A DNA stretch of 64,000 nucleotides from Ruficoccus sp. ZRK36 (GCF_019603315.1 NZ_CP080649.1:2924176-2988175); one strand, 5' to 3'; shown: positions 16,409 to 25,234, counted from the first letter of the stretch. The notes: generated by a model from the letters alone, not told the origin. A program made the numbers and translations.

Positions 16409-17944
16409 TTATTCAGCGGCAGTCAGAGCTGCCCAGTCAACATCGTGCATGTCGCCACTCTTGAGGAACTGCTGATGCATGCCGTAGGCCAGCCCGAAGG
16501 TCTGGGGCGTGTAGCCGCTCTGGGCGTGCGTGCAGTAGTCCTGGAGGATTCCCTTGTAGGAGGGATGGACACACTTATCGATGATCTCCTCGGCGCGCAG
16601 CTTCGGGTTCTTGCAGCGCAGGTTGGCGTAGCCCTGCTCAGTGATGACCGCCTGCACAGAGTGCTCGGAGTGGTCGATGTGCGAGCACTGCGGGACGATG
16701 GCGCTGATCTTGCCACCCTTGGCCACGGACGGGCAGGTGAAGATCGAGAGGTACGCACTGCGGGTAAAGTCACCCGAGCCGCCGATCCCGTTCATCATGC
16801 TCTTACCGAGGATGTGGGTGCTATTGATGTTACCAAAGATGTCCACCTCGATCGCGGTGTTGATCGAGACGATACCGATGCGGCGGGCGACCTCCGGATG
16901 GTTGGAAATTTCCTGCGGGCGCAGAACCATGCGCTTACGGAACTCATCCAGGTTGTCGTAGATGAGCTGGAGCTTTTCATTACTGACGCTCAGTGAGGTG
17001 CCGCTGACGAAGTTGATCTTGCCCTCCAGCATCATGTCCACGACGGAGTCCTGAACGACTTCGCTGTACATGTCGAAAGCCGGAATGTCCGGGTGCTCAC
17101 CCAGTGCGCTCAGCACGGCGTTGGCGACATTACCCACGCCGGACTGAATCGGCAGGAAGGTCTTCGGGATGCGGCCCTCATGCATTTCCTTGGCCAGGAA
17201 CTCGGCTACGTTTTCGCCGATCTTCTTGGTGGTAGGATCGAGGTCCTTAAAGGGACGGGCTTCGTCCGGGATATTGGTACGGACGATACCGACGATCTTC
17301 TTCGGGTCCACCTTGACGGCTTCGGAGCCGATGCGGTCGCTGACCGAGTAGATCGGGATCTCGCGGCGAGCAGGCGGGTCGAGCGGCTCGTAGATGTCGT
17401 GGATACCGCGCAGGGCAGCCGGGTGAGCGCTGTTGAGCTCGATCAGGATCTTGTCGGCGTAGCGGCAGTAGGTCGGCGAAACACCCACCGAGGTGGTCAG
17501 GATGATCTCACCGTCGGCAGTCACATCACAGGCCTCGACGATAGCCCAGTCGACCTTACCGAGGAAGCCGTAGCGCACGTACTGCGGTACGACCGACAAG
17601 TGCATGTCGAAGTAATTCGTCTCGTTCTTGTTAATGAGCGCGCGCAGGTCCGAGTCGGACTGATACGGCGTGCGCCAGGAGACAGCGTTAGCCTTGGCCA
17701 GCTCGCCATCGAGCGAGGCACCCGTCGAGGCACCCGTGAGCACACCTATCTGGAAGGGGCGACCGGCTTCATGCTCGGTGCGGGCCTTGGCGGCGATAGC
17801 GCGGGGGATGGCCTTGGCGGCGCCGGCGGGGGTGAATCCGCTGAAGCCGATGGTCTGGTTATGGTTTACCATCGCTGCTGCTTCTTCCGCGCTAAGCACG
17901 GGAAACGGCAGGCTGGACTTGGATTTATCGAGGGTTGCCTCCAT
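16409..17944 (-). CDS. acetyl-CoA hydrolase / succinyl-CoA:acetate CoA-transferase family
   Basis: A 511-residue cytoplasmic class I CoA-transferase. The sequence shows the family layout: NHNQTIGFSGFTPAGAAKAIPRAIA near the start, GVLTGASTGASLDGELAKA, EIILTTSVGVSPTYCRYADKILIELN, the catalytic glutamate E295 in DMYSEVVQDSVVDMM (equivalent to Glu294 of AarC) and the C-terminal FGNINSTHILGKSMMNGIGGSGDFTRSAYLSIF and HIDHSEHSVQAVITEQGYANLR blocks. It exchanges CoA between succinyl-CoA and acetate, or possibly propionate, or hydrolyses acetyl-CoA in related enzymes. It stands alone and may serve acetate metabolism or an alternative TCA step. Confidence 0.9.
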   Translation of the reverse strand: MEATLDKSKSSLPFPVLSAEEAAAMVNHNQTIGFSGFTPAGAAKAIPRAIAAKARTEHEAGRPFQIGVLTGASTGASLDGELAKANAVSWRTPYQSDSDLRALINKNETNYFDMHLSVVPQYVRYGFLGKVDWAIVEACDVTADGEIILTTSVGVSPTYCRYADKILIELNSAHPAALRGIHDIYEPLDPPARREIPIYSVSDRIGSEAVKVDPKKIVGIVRTNIPDEARPFKDLDPTTKKIGENVAEFLAKEMHEGRIPKTFLPIQSGVGNVANAVLSALGEHPDIPAFDMYSEVVQDSVVDMMLEGKINFVSGTSLSVSNEKLQLIYDNLDEFRKRMVLRPQEISNHPEVARRIGIVSINTAIEVDIFGNINSTHILGKSMMNGIGGSGDFTRSAYLSIFTCPSVAKGGKISAIVPQCSHIDHSEHSVQAVITEQGYANLRCKNPKLRAEEIIDKCVHPSYKGILQDYCTHAQSGYTPQTFGLAYGMHQQFLKSGDMHDVDWAALTAAE

Positions 17945-18232
17945 GTCGGTCGATTATTAAAACTATTCAGAAAGCTTTACTGCATCAGCAAAAATAATGC
18001 AACAAGCATCTGTTATTTTCGGAAAATTCTTTCTCAGAAACGCAGCATTAGCCAAGCAAATAGGACGCCAACTCCGTCGCTAAATGAGGCTGCGACCGCA
18101 CTTAACAGCCGCAGCGCCCTCAGCTATTAGAAACTGATGGCGTTTAGTTAACACGTTCAGTTCGAGCGGCCTTGACTCGCCTCCTCCAGCTCCGTAACAT
18201 AAAGTTTTAGCCAAGGAATAGATAAAGTTTAC

Positions 18233-19279
18233 ATGAAGGTCATTTCGAGAAAGAAGCCCCACTACCCGATCAGTCGGGACTTCCGCTCGTACCTGCGTCA
18301 GTACAACCGGGAGTGCGAGCTGCCCGTCGAGTACAAGGACCTCATGCAGTTCCGCCAGGGCGTACCCCTTACGGATCGCAACGGCAAGGATACCCTCTGG
18401 GAAACCGTTTTCTACGAGCCGCTGGATTTCCGCCGGATCAATGAAGGGCTGATCCGCATCTACGCCATCCTCAAGGCCGCCGGTAACACGGGCGTGATGG
18501 AGCACCTCGTCATCGACCGCATCGACTTTTGCATCTTCGGGAACTCGTGCCCCTTCCGCATCCGCATCGTCAACCAGTACAATGACAACGCGGACTACTT
18601 TTACGTCAAAAAGGCTGACGCCTCCCGCATCTACGGGCTGGAGCTGGAGGAGCTGCTCTCCCCCAACTCGATCAACTTCCTCGTCCACAATGAGACCCTG
18701 ATCGAGCAGCACATCATCGGCATCCCCGGCGACATTTTTATCGACGACTACTTCAAGCGCCCCTCGCTGAACAAGGTCCGCGTCGCCAAGGAATTCATCC
18801 GCTTCAACGAGCGCTGCTTCGTCCGCCTGCTCGGGGATATGCGCGCGTACAACTATGTCGTGCGTGTCACGCCGGACTTCGAGGATGAGCAGTATCGCGT
18901 ACGCCCGATCGACTTTGACCAGCAGAGCTACGAAGGGCGGCGCACGATTTACCAGCCCCAGTTCTTTAAGGACAACCTCGCCGTGGTCGAGCTGTGCACC
19001 GGCCTGCTCAACTACGAGACCATGGTCCAGTACCAGAACGAGGAGCGCGCCCTCATCGCCCGGCGTGCCAACACCGCCCCCTACCGCCTGAACAACCTCA
19101 AGGTCTGCATGAGCGAGGACCACCTCTCCGAAGAGGAGAAAATCCACCAACTGCGAAAGGAGCTGGCCGATTATCACGGCAACAAGGACTTTTTACGCTG
19201 CGAAACCATGGGCGAAGTCGTATTTACAAACATTGAATATTGCTTGTCGTCCGCGGAGCAAATGGGTATTAGTCCATAA
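18233..19279 (+). CDS. unrecognised protein with kinase-like catalytic motifs
   Basis: A 348-residue soluble protein I cannot assign to a named family. Two spaced motifs resemble the core of protein-kinase-like/aminoglycoside-phosphotransferase folds: RLLGDMRAYNYVV (D202, N207, the D-x4-N spacing of the catalytic loop) and RPIDFDQQSYEG (D227-F228-D229, like the metal-binding DFG/DFD). A candidate ATP lysine lies at 126-127 (DYFYVKKAD). The order Lys, D-x4-N, DFD and the total length fit such a fold, but the glycine-rich loop is not obvious. It is followed after 59 bases by the PhaR-type regulator on the same strand, so the two may be linked. A phosphotransferase role is only an inference. Confidence 0.6.
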   Translation: MKVISRKKPHYPISRDFRSYLRQYNRECELPVEYKDLMQFRQGVPLTDRNGKDTLWETVFYEPLDFRRINEGLIRIYAILKAAGNTGVMEHLVIDRIDFCIFGNSCPFRIRIVNQYNDNADYFYVKKADASRIYGLELEELLSPNSINFLVHNETLIEQHIIGIPGDIFIDDYFKRPSLNKVRVAKEFIRFNERCFVRLLGDMRAYNYVVRVTPDFEDEQYRVRPIDFDQQSYEGRRTIYQPQFFKDNLAVVELCTGLLNYETMVQYQNEERALIARRANTAPYRLNNLKVCMSEDHLSEEEKIHQLRKELADYHGNKDFLRCETMGEVVFTNIEYCLSSAEQMGISP

Positions 19280-19338
19280 CCGCTCCAGGCATAAAATAAT
19301 AATTTACCCTGTACCCCTCAAGTTGAACACGTCTGCTT

Positions 19339-19773
19339 ATGCCAGTTACCGACATCGACACGATCCTGATTAGGCGCTACCCCAACCGCCGCTTCTACGA
19401 TACCTCACGAAGCGGCCACGTCACCCTCGAAGAAATCCGCGACATGGTAGCCGAAGGCTATACCATCCAGGTCGAGGACTCCAAGACCGGGGAAGACATC
19501 ACCACCAAGGTCCTGCTCCAGGTCATTATGGAATTCGAGTCCTCCAAGCTCGATATCCTGCCCCGACAGCTCCTCTGTGAAATGATCCGCATCCACGACC
19601 GCTTGGCCAGTGAGATGCTCGGCCAGTACTTCTCCACCACCTTCAGCTCATTCGAGGAGTTGCGTGAACGCTCGGGCGCCATCCAGCGCACCCCGGCCAC
19701 ACGTACCCCCGCGCGAGTGACGGCGACGGCCAGCGCTACCGCAGTTGCCGGCTCCCTCGCCCGTCAGCACTAG
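19339..19773 (+). CDS. phaR: PhaR-type polyhydroxyalkanoate accumulation regulator
   Basis: A 144-residue DNA-binding regulator. Residues 9-70 (ILIRRYPNRRFYDTSRSGHVTLEEIRDMVAEGYTIQVEDSKTGEDITTKVLLQVIMEFE) are the PHB/PHA accumulation regulator DNA-binding domain with its signature RYPNRRFYDT. The next segment (LPRQLLCEMIRIHDRLASEMLGQYFSTTFSSFEELRE) matches the associated PHB-accumulation regulatory domain. The tail is low-complexity Thr/Ala. In known systems PhaR binds PHA and represses phasin and its own gene. No PHA synthase or phasin is in this window, so it may control distant genes or another process. Confidence 0.88.
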   Translation: MPVTDIDTILIRRYPNRRFYDTSRSGHVTLEEIRDMVAEGYTIQVEDSKTGEDITTKVLLQVIMEFESSKLDILPRQLLCEMIRIHDRLASEMLGQYFSTTFSSFEELRERSGAIQRTPATRTPARVTATASATAVAGSLARQH

Positions 19774-19892
19774 GATCGTACCTTTATCATACCGACATCT
19801 TCGCGACGGAACGGCACGGAGATCGGGATGCGCTGCACCGCGCGTACAGCAAGGCCTACACGAGGCCGTTTTGAATTAGCGACTGACGCCTG

Positions 19893-20357
19893 CTAGAGAC
19901 TCTGCGGCTTCAGCTCGTCGGCGACAAAGGCATTGGTCCATGCGTCGAAGTCGCGATCAAAGTCGATGTCCAGCTCCAGACGCTCACGCAGACGCGTAGC
20001 GCCACCGGCCACGAGGGCCTCATCCAGACGCCGCGCGCAGCCGCAGAAGTCGTCGTAGGAGGTGTCCCCCAGCCCGACCAGCATATACTCGACACCTGAG
20101 ACCTCAGCCTCCTGGGCATAGAGTGACTCGCAGAAGTCCACCGCGTCGTCCGGCGGCTCGCCATCGCCCCAGGTTGAGAATATCAGGATCGCGCGGCGTA
20201 CTTCCTTGAAGCGCTCCAGCGGCCATTCTTCGGCGGCTGTCAGCGTGGAGTCGATGCCTTCTTTTGCACAGCGTTCGTGCAGGCGTTGGGCGAGGTCTTC
20301 GGAGTTGCCGGTCATGGTGCCGAAGATGATGTGGTACGTCAGGTCAGATGCTTCCAT
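19893..20357 (-). CDS. flavodoxin / MioC-like FMN protein
   Basis: A 154-residue flavodoxin-fold protein. The FMN phosphate-binding loop reads FGTMTGNSEDLAQRL (residues about 12-26), followed by ILIFSTWGDGEPPDDAVDF (50s loop region) and EYMLVGLGDTSYDDFCGCARRLDEAL (90s loop region). The GTMTGNSE and STWGDGEPPD forms resemble the flavodoxin domains of sulfite reductase, cytochrome P450 reductase and MioC more than small electron-transfer flavodoxins. It likely passes electrons as FMN protein in the cytoplasm; its partner is unknown. It is convergent with the PhaR gene. Confidence 0.88.
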   Translation of the reverse strand: MEASDLTYHIIFGTMTGNSEDLAQRLHERCAKEGIDSTLTAAEEWPLERFKEVRRAILIFSTWGDGEPPDDAVDFCESLYAQEAEVSGVEYMLVGLGDTSYDDFCGCARRLDEALVAGGATRLRERLELDIDFDRDFDAWTNAFVADELKPQSL

Positions 20358-20633
20358 AGGTCGGGATTGAGAGAATGAGAGAGCGGGATGGTCCGGGATG
20401 AGAAATGGGCTTCAACCGCCCCGCTCTGCTCCATGGGCCGAACGCCGGAGACTCACAACATGACCAGGCGTCCGACCCTAGAGAAGCGGGAGGATGCACT
20501 CACAAAAATCCCTACCTTAAACTCCGTCAACATGAAAATGAGACTCATGCTCAAATTTAAATTTAAAAGCCTCTCTCATTGAAGTTGATGCATCCAAACC
20601 ACTGAGATCCAAGCCAACCCATTCCCTACCCGA

Positions 20634-21029
20634 TCAAGGCTCTACCGGAACGAGTTTATACTGTTTAACGGTTTTTTCACCCTCATTGCGCGTAAGTATC
20701 TTGATCCATAAGTCATCAGGGTTCAGCGACTCATCCTCAAATCTAATGATCATCCCATCTCGCTTTTCATTTATAATGAGAATCTGCTCCAAAAGAGTGC
20801 CGTCAAGATAAGCAGTAACCTGGGATCCATCATCATCTGCAGCAACCATCACGGACGACTCACTTGGCTCATCTGGATCGACAAACACGCTCGAATAGAC
20901 GCCTGAGGTCGCATGAATCTCCTTCATCTCGCCAGGGTGTACAACGATCTCTGAGCACTCGCAGCCCAGGAGTAAACACACTGGCAAACTCAAGAGCGTG
21001 CCTCTCAAAAATCTATATTTCATCAGCAT
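20634..21029 (-). CDS. lipoprotein of unknown function
   Basis: A 131-residue protein with a lipoprotein signal peptide: basic start (MLMKYRFLRG), hydrophobic core and lipobox LLLGC with lipid-modified Cys near residue 23. A strong purine-rich Shine-Dalgarno region (AGGAGGGGAGGG) lies just upstream of the ATG at 21029. The mature part is acidic (FVDPDEPSESSVMVAADDDGS) and beta-rich, with no recognised domain. It is more AT-rich than the neighbouring genes. It probably sits on the inner leaflet of the outer membrane or on the periplasmic face of the inner membrane. Confidence 0.7.
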   Translation of the reverse strand: MLMKYRFLRGTLLSLPVCLLLGCECSEIVVHPGEMKEIHATSGVYSSVFVDPDEPSESSVMVAADDDGSQVTAYLDGTLLEQILIINEKRDGMIIRFEDESLNPDDLWIKILTRNEGEKTVKQYKLVPVEP

Positions 21030-21058
21030 AGCCCTCCCCTCCTAGCGGACTTCGATAC

Positions 21059-21742
21059 CTACCGCACAAAGGTCTCGATCCACTCACCTGCGCGGGCGCA
21101 GCAGCTTTTCATAAAGTCCGGGCTCGGTGGCGCAGTCTCCCGCAGTTGCGGTGAGAGCGCATTCTTCGGGTCGAAAGCCTGCAGGTAATAGGCCTGCCCG
21201 CCGACCAGCTCGCGAGCGATTTCACCGATGTCCTCCGCCGTATGGATGGCGGGCACGACCGTGGTGCGAAACTCCACCGGGATACCGCTGTGCTTAAGGA
21301 TGGCGATGGATTCGCGCATCAGCCGCGTCGGCACGATACGCCCGGCGGCTTCGTCATAGCGGTCGAGCGGCGCCTTCACATCGAGCGCGATGCAGTCCAC
21401 GAGGTTTTCCCGCAAGAGCTTGCGGATCACCCCCGGACGCGTGCCATTGGTGTCGAGTTTTACCAGGAACCCCAACGACTTGATCGTGGCCAAAAACTCC
21501 GGCAGATCGACGTGTTGCGTCGGCTCACCACCGGTCACCGTCACAGCCCCGACCTTGCCCTTACGGCGCAGGAGCAGGTCCCAGCACTCGATCTCGTCAA
21601 CCGCGTTGCGGCAGCGCGCACTGATCAGGTCGCCATTGTGGCAATAGGGGCAACACAGGTTGCAGCCCTGGGTGAAAATCGTGCAGCAGGTCTGACCGGG
21701 GAAGTCGACCAGAGAGCAGCGCTGAAGACCGGCGAGTAGCAT
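21059..21742 (-). CDS. nrdG: anaerobic ribonucleoside-triphosphate reductase activating protein
   Basis: Radical SAM enzyme that generates the glycyl radical on NrdD. The sequence begins LLAGLQRCSLVDFPGQTCCTIFTQGCNLCCPYCHNGDLI: the Cys triad is CxxxCxxC-like (C-N-L-C-C-P-Y-C), preceded by the DFPG block typical of this activase group. A TVTGGEPT glycine-rich SAM-binding motif follows near residue 69, then KLDTNGTRP. At 227 residues it is of normal length. It lies 253 bases downstream of nrdD on the same strand, with a strong GC hairpin between them. Confidence 0.93.
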   Translation of the reverse strand: MLLAGLQRCSLVDFPGQTCCTIFTQGCNLCCPYCHNGDLISARCRNAVDEIECWDLLLRRKGKVGAVTVTGGEPTQHVDLPEFLATIKSLGFLVKLDTNGTRPGVIRKLLRENLVDCIALDVKAPLDRYDEAAGRIVPTRLMRESIAILKHSGIPVEFRTTVVPAIHTAEDIGEIARELVGGQAYYLQAFDPKNALSPQLRETAPPSPDFMKSCCARAGEWIETFVR

Positions 21743-21952
21743 GTCTAGGGTAATGGAATATTAAACAACGAGAAGGGTAAGAAAAACCGGGCCGATACGC
21801 TCGGATGACAGGCTCACGCCTGCGTTATAAAGTATCACTAAAAGCACAGACATTGTCCACCCTAAAGCATAGGACATAGTCCTGCGCTTGATTGACTGGT
21901 ACATCACTGAATCGGTAACGACATAATTTACGGGGCAGCGAACGCAGTGAGC

Positions 21953-21971
21953 GATGGGGCGGAGCCCCATC
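21953..21971. repeat. GC-rich palindrome between nrdD and nrdG
   Basis: GATGGGGC (21953-21960) and GCCCCATC (21964-21971) form a perfect 8-bp stem with a GGA loop 25 bases after the nrdD stop. There is no T-tract. It may be an attenuator, an mRNA-end stabiliser or a REP-like element; on the minus strand it reads GGGCTCCGCCCC next to GCTCACTGCGTTCGC, a form often seen in extragenic repeats. Confidence 0.45.
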
Positions 21972-21995
21972 AACGCCAGCAGAGGCACTCTGCAC

Positions 21996-24233
21996 CTACT
22001 CCACGGGCAGAAAAACCTGCTCGGTGCGCTCGGGGCGCGGGCGCTTGCTGCCGTTGGTGTCGATGCGTAGCGTCTTGCGGCGCGTGAACTCCGACTGCTT
22101 GCCGTCGTTCCACTGGGAAACGGGGCGCAGGTAGCCCACGATGCGCGAGTAGATCTCCGTCAGCTCGCCGCAGTGCGGGCAGTTGTGGTGTTCGCCGGAG
22201 AGATAGCCGTGCACCGGGCAGACCGAAAAGGTCGGGGTGAGCGAGAAGTACGGGATGGTGTAGTTCTCGGCCACGCGGCGCACGAAGTCGCGCACCGTGC
22301 GCAGGTCGCTCACGCGCTCCCCGAGAAACAGATGGATCACGGTGCCGCCGGTGTACTTGGCCTGCGTCTCCTCCTGCAAGTCGAGCACCTCAAAGGGGTC
22401 GTCCGTGTAGCTGACCGGGAGCTGCGTGCTGTTCGAGTAGTACGGCTGGGCGCCGCGCTCGACCTCCTGCGGATTGGCGACGACTGCCTCCGGGAACTGC
22501 GCGCGGTCCTTCAGGGCCAGACGCATGGAGGTGCCCTCTGCCGGAGAGGCTTCCAGGTTGTAGTTGTTGCCGGTCTTCTGCTGGTACTCGACCAGACGCT
22601 CGCGCATGTAGTCGAGCACTTCGGCGGCGAAGGCCCGCCCGTCGTCCGAGCCGATGTCCTTGCCGAAAAGATTGATGCAGGCCTCGTTCATACCGTTGAG
22701 GCCGATCGTGCTGAAGTGGTTTTTCCAATACACCCCGAAGCGCTCCTTCATGTCGCGCAGGTAGTGCTTGGTGTACGGGTAAAGGCCCGCGCTGGTCAGC
22801 TCCTCCAGCAGCTTGCGCTTGATCTCCAGTGAGTCGCGCGCCAGGTCCATCAGCTTGCCGAGGCGGCGCAGGAAGTCCTTCTTCGACTTTGATACGATGC
22901 CCAGGCGCGGCATATTGATCGTGACCACGCCGACGCTGCCCGTCAGCGGGTGCGCCCCAAAGAGCCCCCCACCCCGCTTCTCCAGCTGGGTGTTGTCAAT
23001 GCGCAGGCGGCAGCACATCGAGCGGGCGTCGTCGGGGCTCATGTCCGAGTTGATGAAGTTCGAGAAGTACGGGATCCCGTACTTGCCGGTCATTTCCCAG
23101 AGCCCGTCGAGGTTTGGATTCTCCCAGTCGAAGTCCCGCGTCAGGTTGATCGTGGGGATCGGAAAAGTGAAGATGCGGCCGTTGGCGTCGCCTGCGCTCA
23201 TCACGTCGAAGAAGGCGCGGTTGAACAGGTCGATCTCCTCCTGGAAGTCCCCGTACTTCTCCTCCATGAACTCGCCGCCGCGCACCACCGGCTGGTCCCG
23301 GTAGTGGGACGGGCACGTCAGGTCGAGCGTGATGTTTGTAAACGGCGACTGGAAGCCAACGCGCGTGGGCACGTTTACATTAAAGATAAACTCCTGCACG
23401 ATCTGGCGCACCTCGCCGTAGCCGAGACCGTCGTAGCGGATAAAGGGCGCCAACAGCGTGTCGAAGTTACTAAAGGCCTGCGCCCCAGCAGCCTCGCCCT
23501 GCAGCGTATAGAAGAAGTTGACCACCTGGCCAAGAGCGCTGCGCAGGTGCCGGGCCGGCGACGACGCGACCTTACCGGGGACGCCCCGGAAGCCCTCCAC
23601 CAGCAGCTGATAGAGGTCCCAGCCGACGCAGTACACGCTGATCAGGTTGGTATCGTGAATGTGGAAGTCGCCCGACTCGTGGGCATGCTCGATCTGTGGC
23701 GAGTACACCTCCTTCATCCAGAAGGTCTTGCTCACCCCGGAGGAGATGTAGTTGTTCAACCCCTGCAGGGAAAAGGCCATGTTGGAGTTTTCGCGCACCT
23801 CCCAGTCCAGCTTCTTCAGGTACTGGTTCACGATCTCCGTGCGGGCACTGTTATGAATCTCGCGGCGCTTGGCCTGCTGGTCGCGATAGATGATAAAGGC
23901 CTTTGCCGTCTGGCGGAAGGGCGAGCGCAGCAGCACATCCTCGCACACGTCCTGAACCGTCTCCACCGAGGGGCAGTCCGTCTCGACCGCCTGCTGGCAC
24001 TGCTCGACCACCTGAAAGGCCAGCCCGAGCGCCTGCTCGTCGCCATACTCGCCGGTCGCCTCCCCGGCCTTGGCGATGGCCCGGTGGATGCGCCCCATAT
24101 CAAAGGCTACCGTGCGCCCGTCACGCTTACGGACGCGCTTGATGATGGGAGTGTGCGCGCTCAGGTACGCGCGGATAGAGCCGTGCTCGTCAGAGTGTTC
24201 CAGCGGCAGTTCGCCGTTTAATGCCTTAACCAT
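21996..24233 (-). CDS. nrdD: anaerobic ribonucleoside-triphosphate reductase (class III)
   Basis: Reduces ribonucleoside triphosphates to deoxy forms without oxygen, using a glycyl radical made by NrdG. I start at the ATG at 24233 (MVKALNGELPLEHSD), giving 745 residues; the 33 residues encoded further upstream have no family look. The N-terminus carries an ATP-cone (IIKRVRKRDGRTVAFDMGRIHRAIAKAGE) for allosteric control. The catalytic barrel follows, and the C-terminus has the four-Cys zinc site CPVHG...CPHCG and the glycyl-radical loop RIVGYLRPVSQWNDGK. Tandem NrdR-box candidates lie 72-112 bases upstream of the start. Confidence 0.94.
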   Translation of the reverse strand: MVKALNGELPLEHSDEHGSIRAYLSAHTPIIKRVRKRDGRTVAFDMGRIHRAIAKAGEATGEYGDEQALGLAFQVVEQCQQAVETDCPSVETVQDVCEDVLLRSPFRQTAKAFIIYRDQQAKRREIHNSARTEIVNQYLKKLDWEVRENSNMAFSLQGLNNYISSGVSKTFWMKEVYSPQIEHAHESGDFHIHDTNLISVYCVGWDLYQLLVEGFRGVPGKVASSPARHLRSALGQVVNFFYTLQGEAAGAQAFSNFDTLLAPFIRYDGLGYGEVRQIVQEFIFNVNVPTRVGFQSPFTNITLDLTCPSHYRDQPVVRGGEFMEEKYGDFQEEIDLFNRAFFDVMSAGDANGRIFTFPIPTINLTRDFDWENPNLDGLWEMTGKYGIPYFSNFINSDMSPDDARSMCCRLRIDNTQLEKRGGGLFGAHPLTGSVGVVTINMPRLGIVSKSKKDFLRRLGKLMDLARDSLEIKRKLLEELTSAGLYPYTKHYLRDMKERFGVYWKNHFSTIGLNGMNEACINLFGKDIGSDDGRAFAAEVLDYMRERLVEYQQKTGNNYNLEASPAEGTSMRLALKDRAQFPEAVVANPQEVERGAQPYYSNSTQLPVSYTDDPFEVLDLQEETQAKYTGGTVIHLFLGERVSDLRTVRDFVRRVAENYTIPYFSLTPTFSVCPVHGYLSGEHHNCPHCGELTEIYSRIVGYLRPVSQWNDGKQSEFTRRKTLRIDTNGSKRPRPERTEQVFLPVE

Positions 24234-24304
24234 AGGACGTAAAAGTTGAGAGTTTACAGGGTGAACTAAGGGATGGGATCGAGGCACGCGCCCCGGCAAC
24301 AACA

Positions 24305-24345
24305 CTAGTCCTAGATGATTTAAAAAAAACATCCACTATATCTAG
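24305..24345. promoter_or_regulatory. tandem NrdR-box candidates upstream of nrdD
   Basis: Two near-palindromic decamers, CTAGTCCTAG (24305-24314) and CTATATCTAG (24336-24345), are 31 bases apart start to start. NrdR boxes in other bacteria are paired about three helical turns apart with core CWATATATWG; the second box matches 9 of 10 positions and the first about 7. Repression of nrdD by NrdR is the inferred function. Confidence 0.6.
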
Positions 24346-24414
24346 TAATTCAGGCCATCTAGAAGCTTTCCTAAGCCCCGTGAGAAAAATCACTTTTCGG
24401 GGACTAAAGCACCC

Positions 24415-24448
24415 TTGACAGTGAACACAATTTCAATATACATATGTA
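24415..24448 (+). promoter_or_regulatory. lexA promoter with overlapping palindrome (candidate SOS operator)
   Basis: TTGACA (24415-24420) and TATACA (24437-24442), spaced by 16 bases, form a strong sigma-70-type promoter 25 bases upstream of the lexA ATG. A perfect 10-bp palindrome TACATATGTA (24439-24448) overlaps the -10. Its position fits an autoregulatory LexA site, but it does not match the TGTTC-N4-GAACA type motif reported for Verrucomicrobia. Confidence 0.5.
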
Positions 24449-24466
24449 CATCGACTGACGCCTGCC

Positions 24467-25099
24467 ATGAAAGACCTGACCACCCGCCAACACGAGATCC
24501 TTGGGTTCATCCAGCTGCACTTCCGGCAGGAGAACTTCTGGCCCAGCATTCGCGAGATCCAGACGCACTTCGGCTTTCGCAGCACCAACGCCGTCATGGG
24601 CCATCTGCGCGCCCTCGAGCGCAAGGGCTACATCAGCCGCGTGGCCGGTCAGGCGCGGGCCTTCCGAGTCACCTATGACGACGGCGAGACTTTTCCCGAG
24701 AACTCCACCGAGGTCATCGACATCCCCATCTACGGCCACATCGCCGCGGGCTACCCTGATGGCGTGGAAACCGGAGGTGAGATTGGCCGCCTCCAGATCG
24801 ACGTGGACACAGCCGGCGTCCGCCGCAACCGCCGTGCCTTCGCCCTCAAAGTCCGGGGCGAGAGCATGATCGGCGCGGGCATCTTCGATGGGGACATCGT
24901 CATCGTCGAGCCCGGTCTCCCGAAAAACGGCGACATCGTAGCCGCACTCATCGACGGCGAGACCACCCTCAAACGCTTTATGCAAAAGCCCGGCCACCCG
25001 CCCTACCTGAAGGCGGAAAACCCGGACTACCCCCAGCTCCACCCGGTCTCCGAGCTGGTCATCCAGGGCCTGGCCAAGGCCGTCGTCCGCAGCCTGTAG
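24467..25099 (+). CDS. lexA: SOS repressor LexA
   Basis: A 210-residue repressor and self-cleaving serine protease controlling DNA-damage genes. The N-terminal winged HTH reads LTTRQHEILGFIQLHFRQENFWPSIREIQTHFGFRSTNAVMGHLRALERKGYI. The C-terminal peptidase S24 domain holds the cleavage pair A94-G95 (HIAAGYPDG), nucleophile S133 (RGESMIGAGI) and general base K169 (ETTLKRF). The recognition-helix region (FGFRSTNAVMGHL) differs from the E. coli form, so a clade-specific operator is expected. It is divergent from nrdD; no SOS partner gene is adjacent. Confidence 0.95.
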   Translation: MKDLTTRQHEILGFIQLHFRQENFWPSIREIQTHFGFRSTNAVMGHLRALERKGYISRVAGQARAFRVTYDDGETFPENSTEVIDIPIYGHIAAGYPDGVETGGEIGRLQIDVDTAGVRRNRRAFALKVRGESMIGAGIFDGDIVIVEPGLPKNGDIVAALIDGETTLKRFMQKPGHPPYLKAENPDYPQLHPVSELVIQGLAKAVVRSL

Positions 25100-25234
25100 A
25101 TAAGATCAAAGACACTACCGATAAGCATTCAGGTAGCGTAATGCTCACTTGAGAAGGAGCCCACTCACATCCAGTCTCCTGCGATGCCACCAGAATAGAG
25201 CGCTCAGGAAGCTCCTTCAGCATGGGACGAGGAC

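Noticed and set aside
20388-20582. Small plus-strand frame between flavodoxin and lipoprotein genes
   Set aside because: No start signal or homology visible; composition unlike a protein.
22950-24221. Plus-strand open frame of 423 codons
   Set aside because: It is antisense to nrdD and rich in His/Arg/Ala/Val as typical of shadows of GC-rich genes; nrdD is certain.
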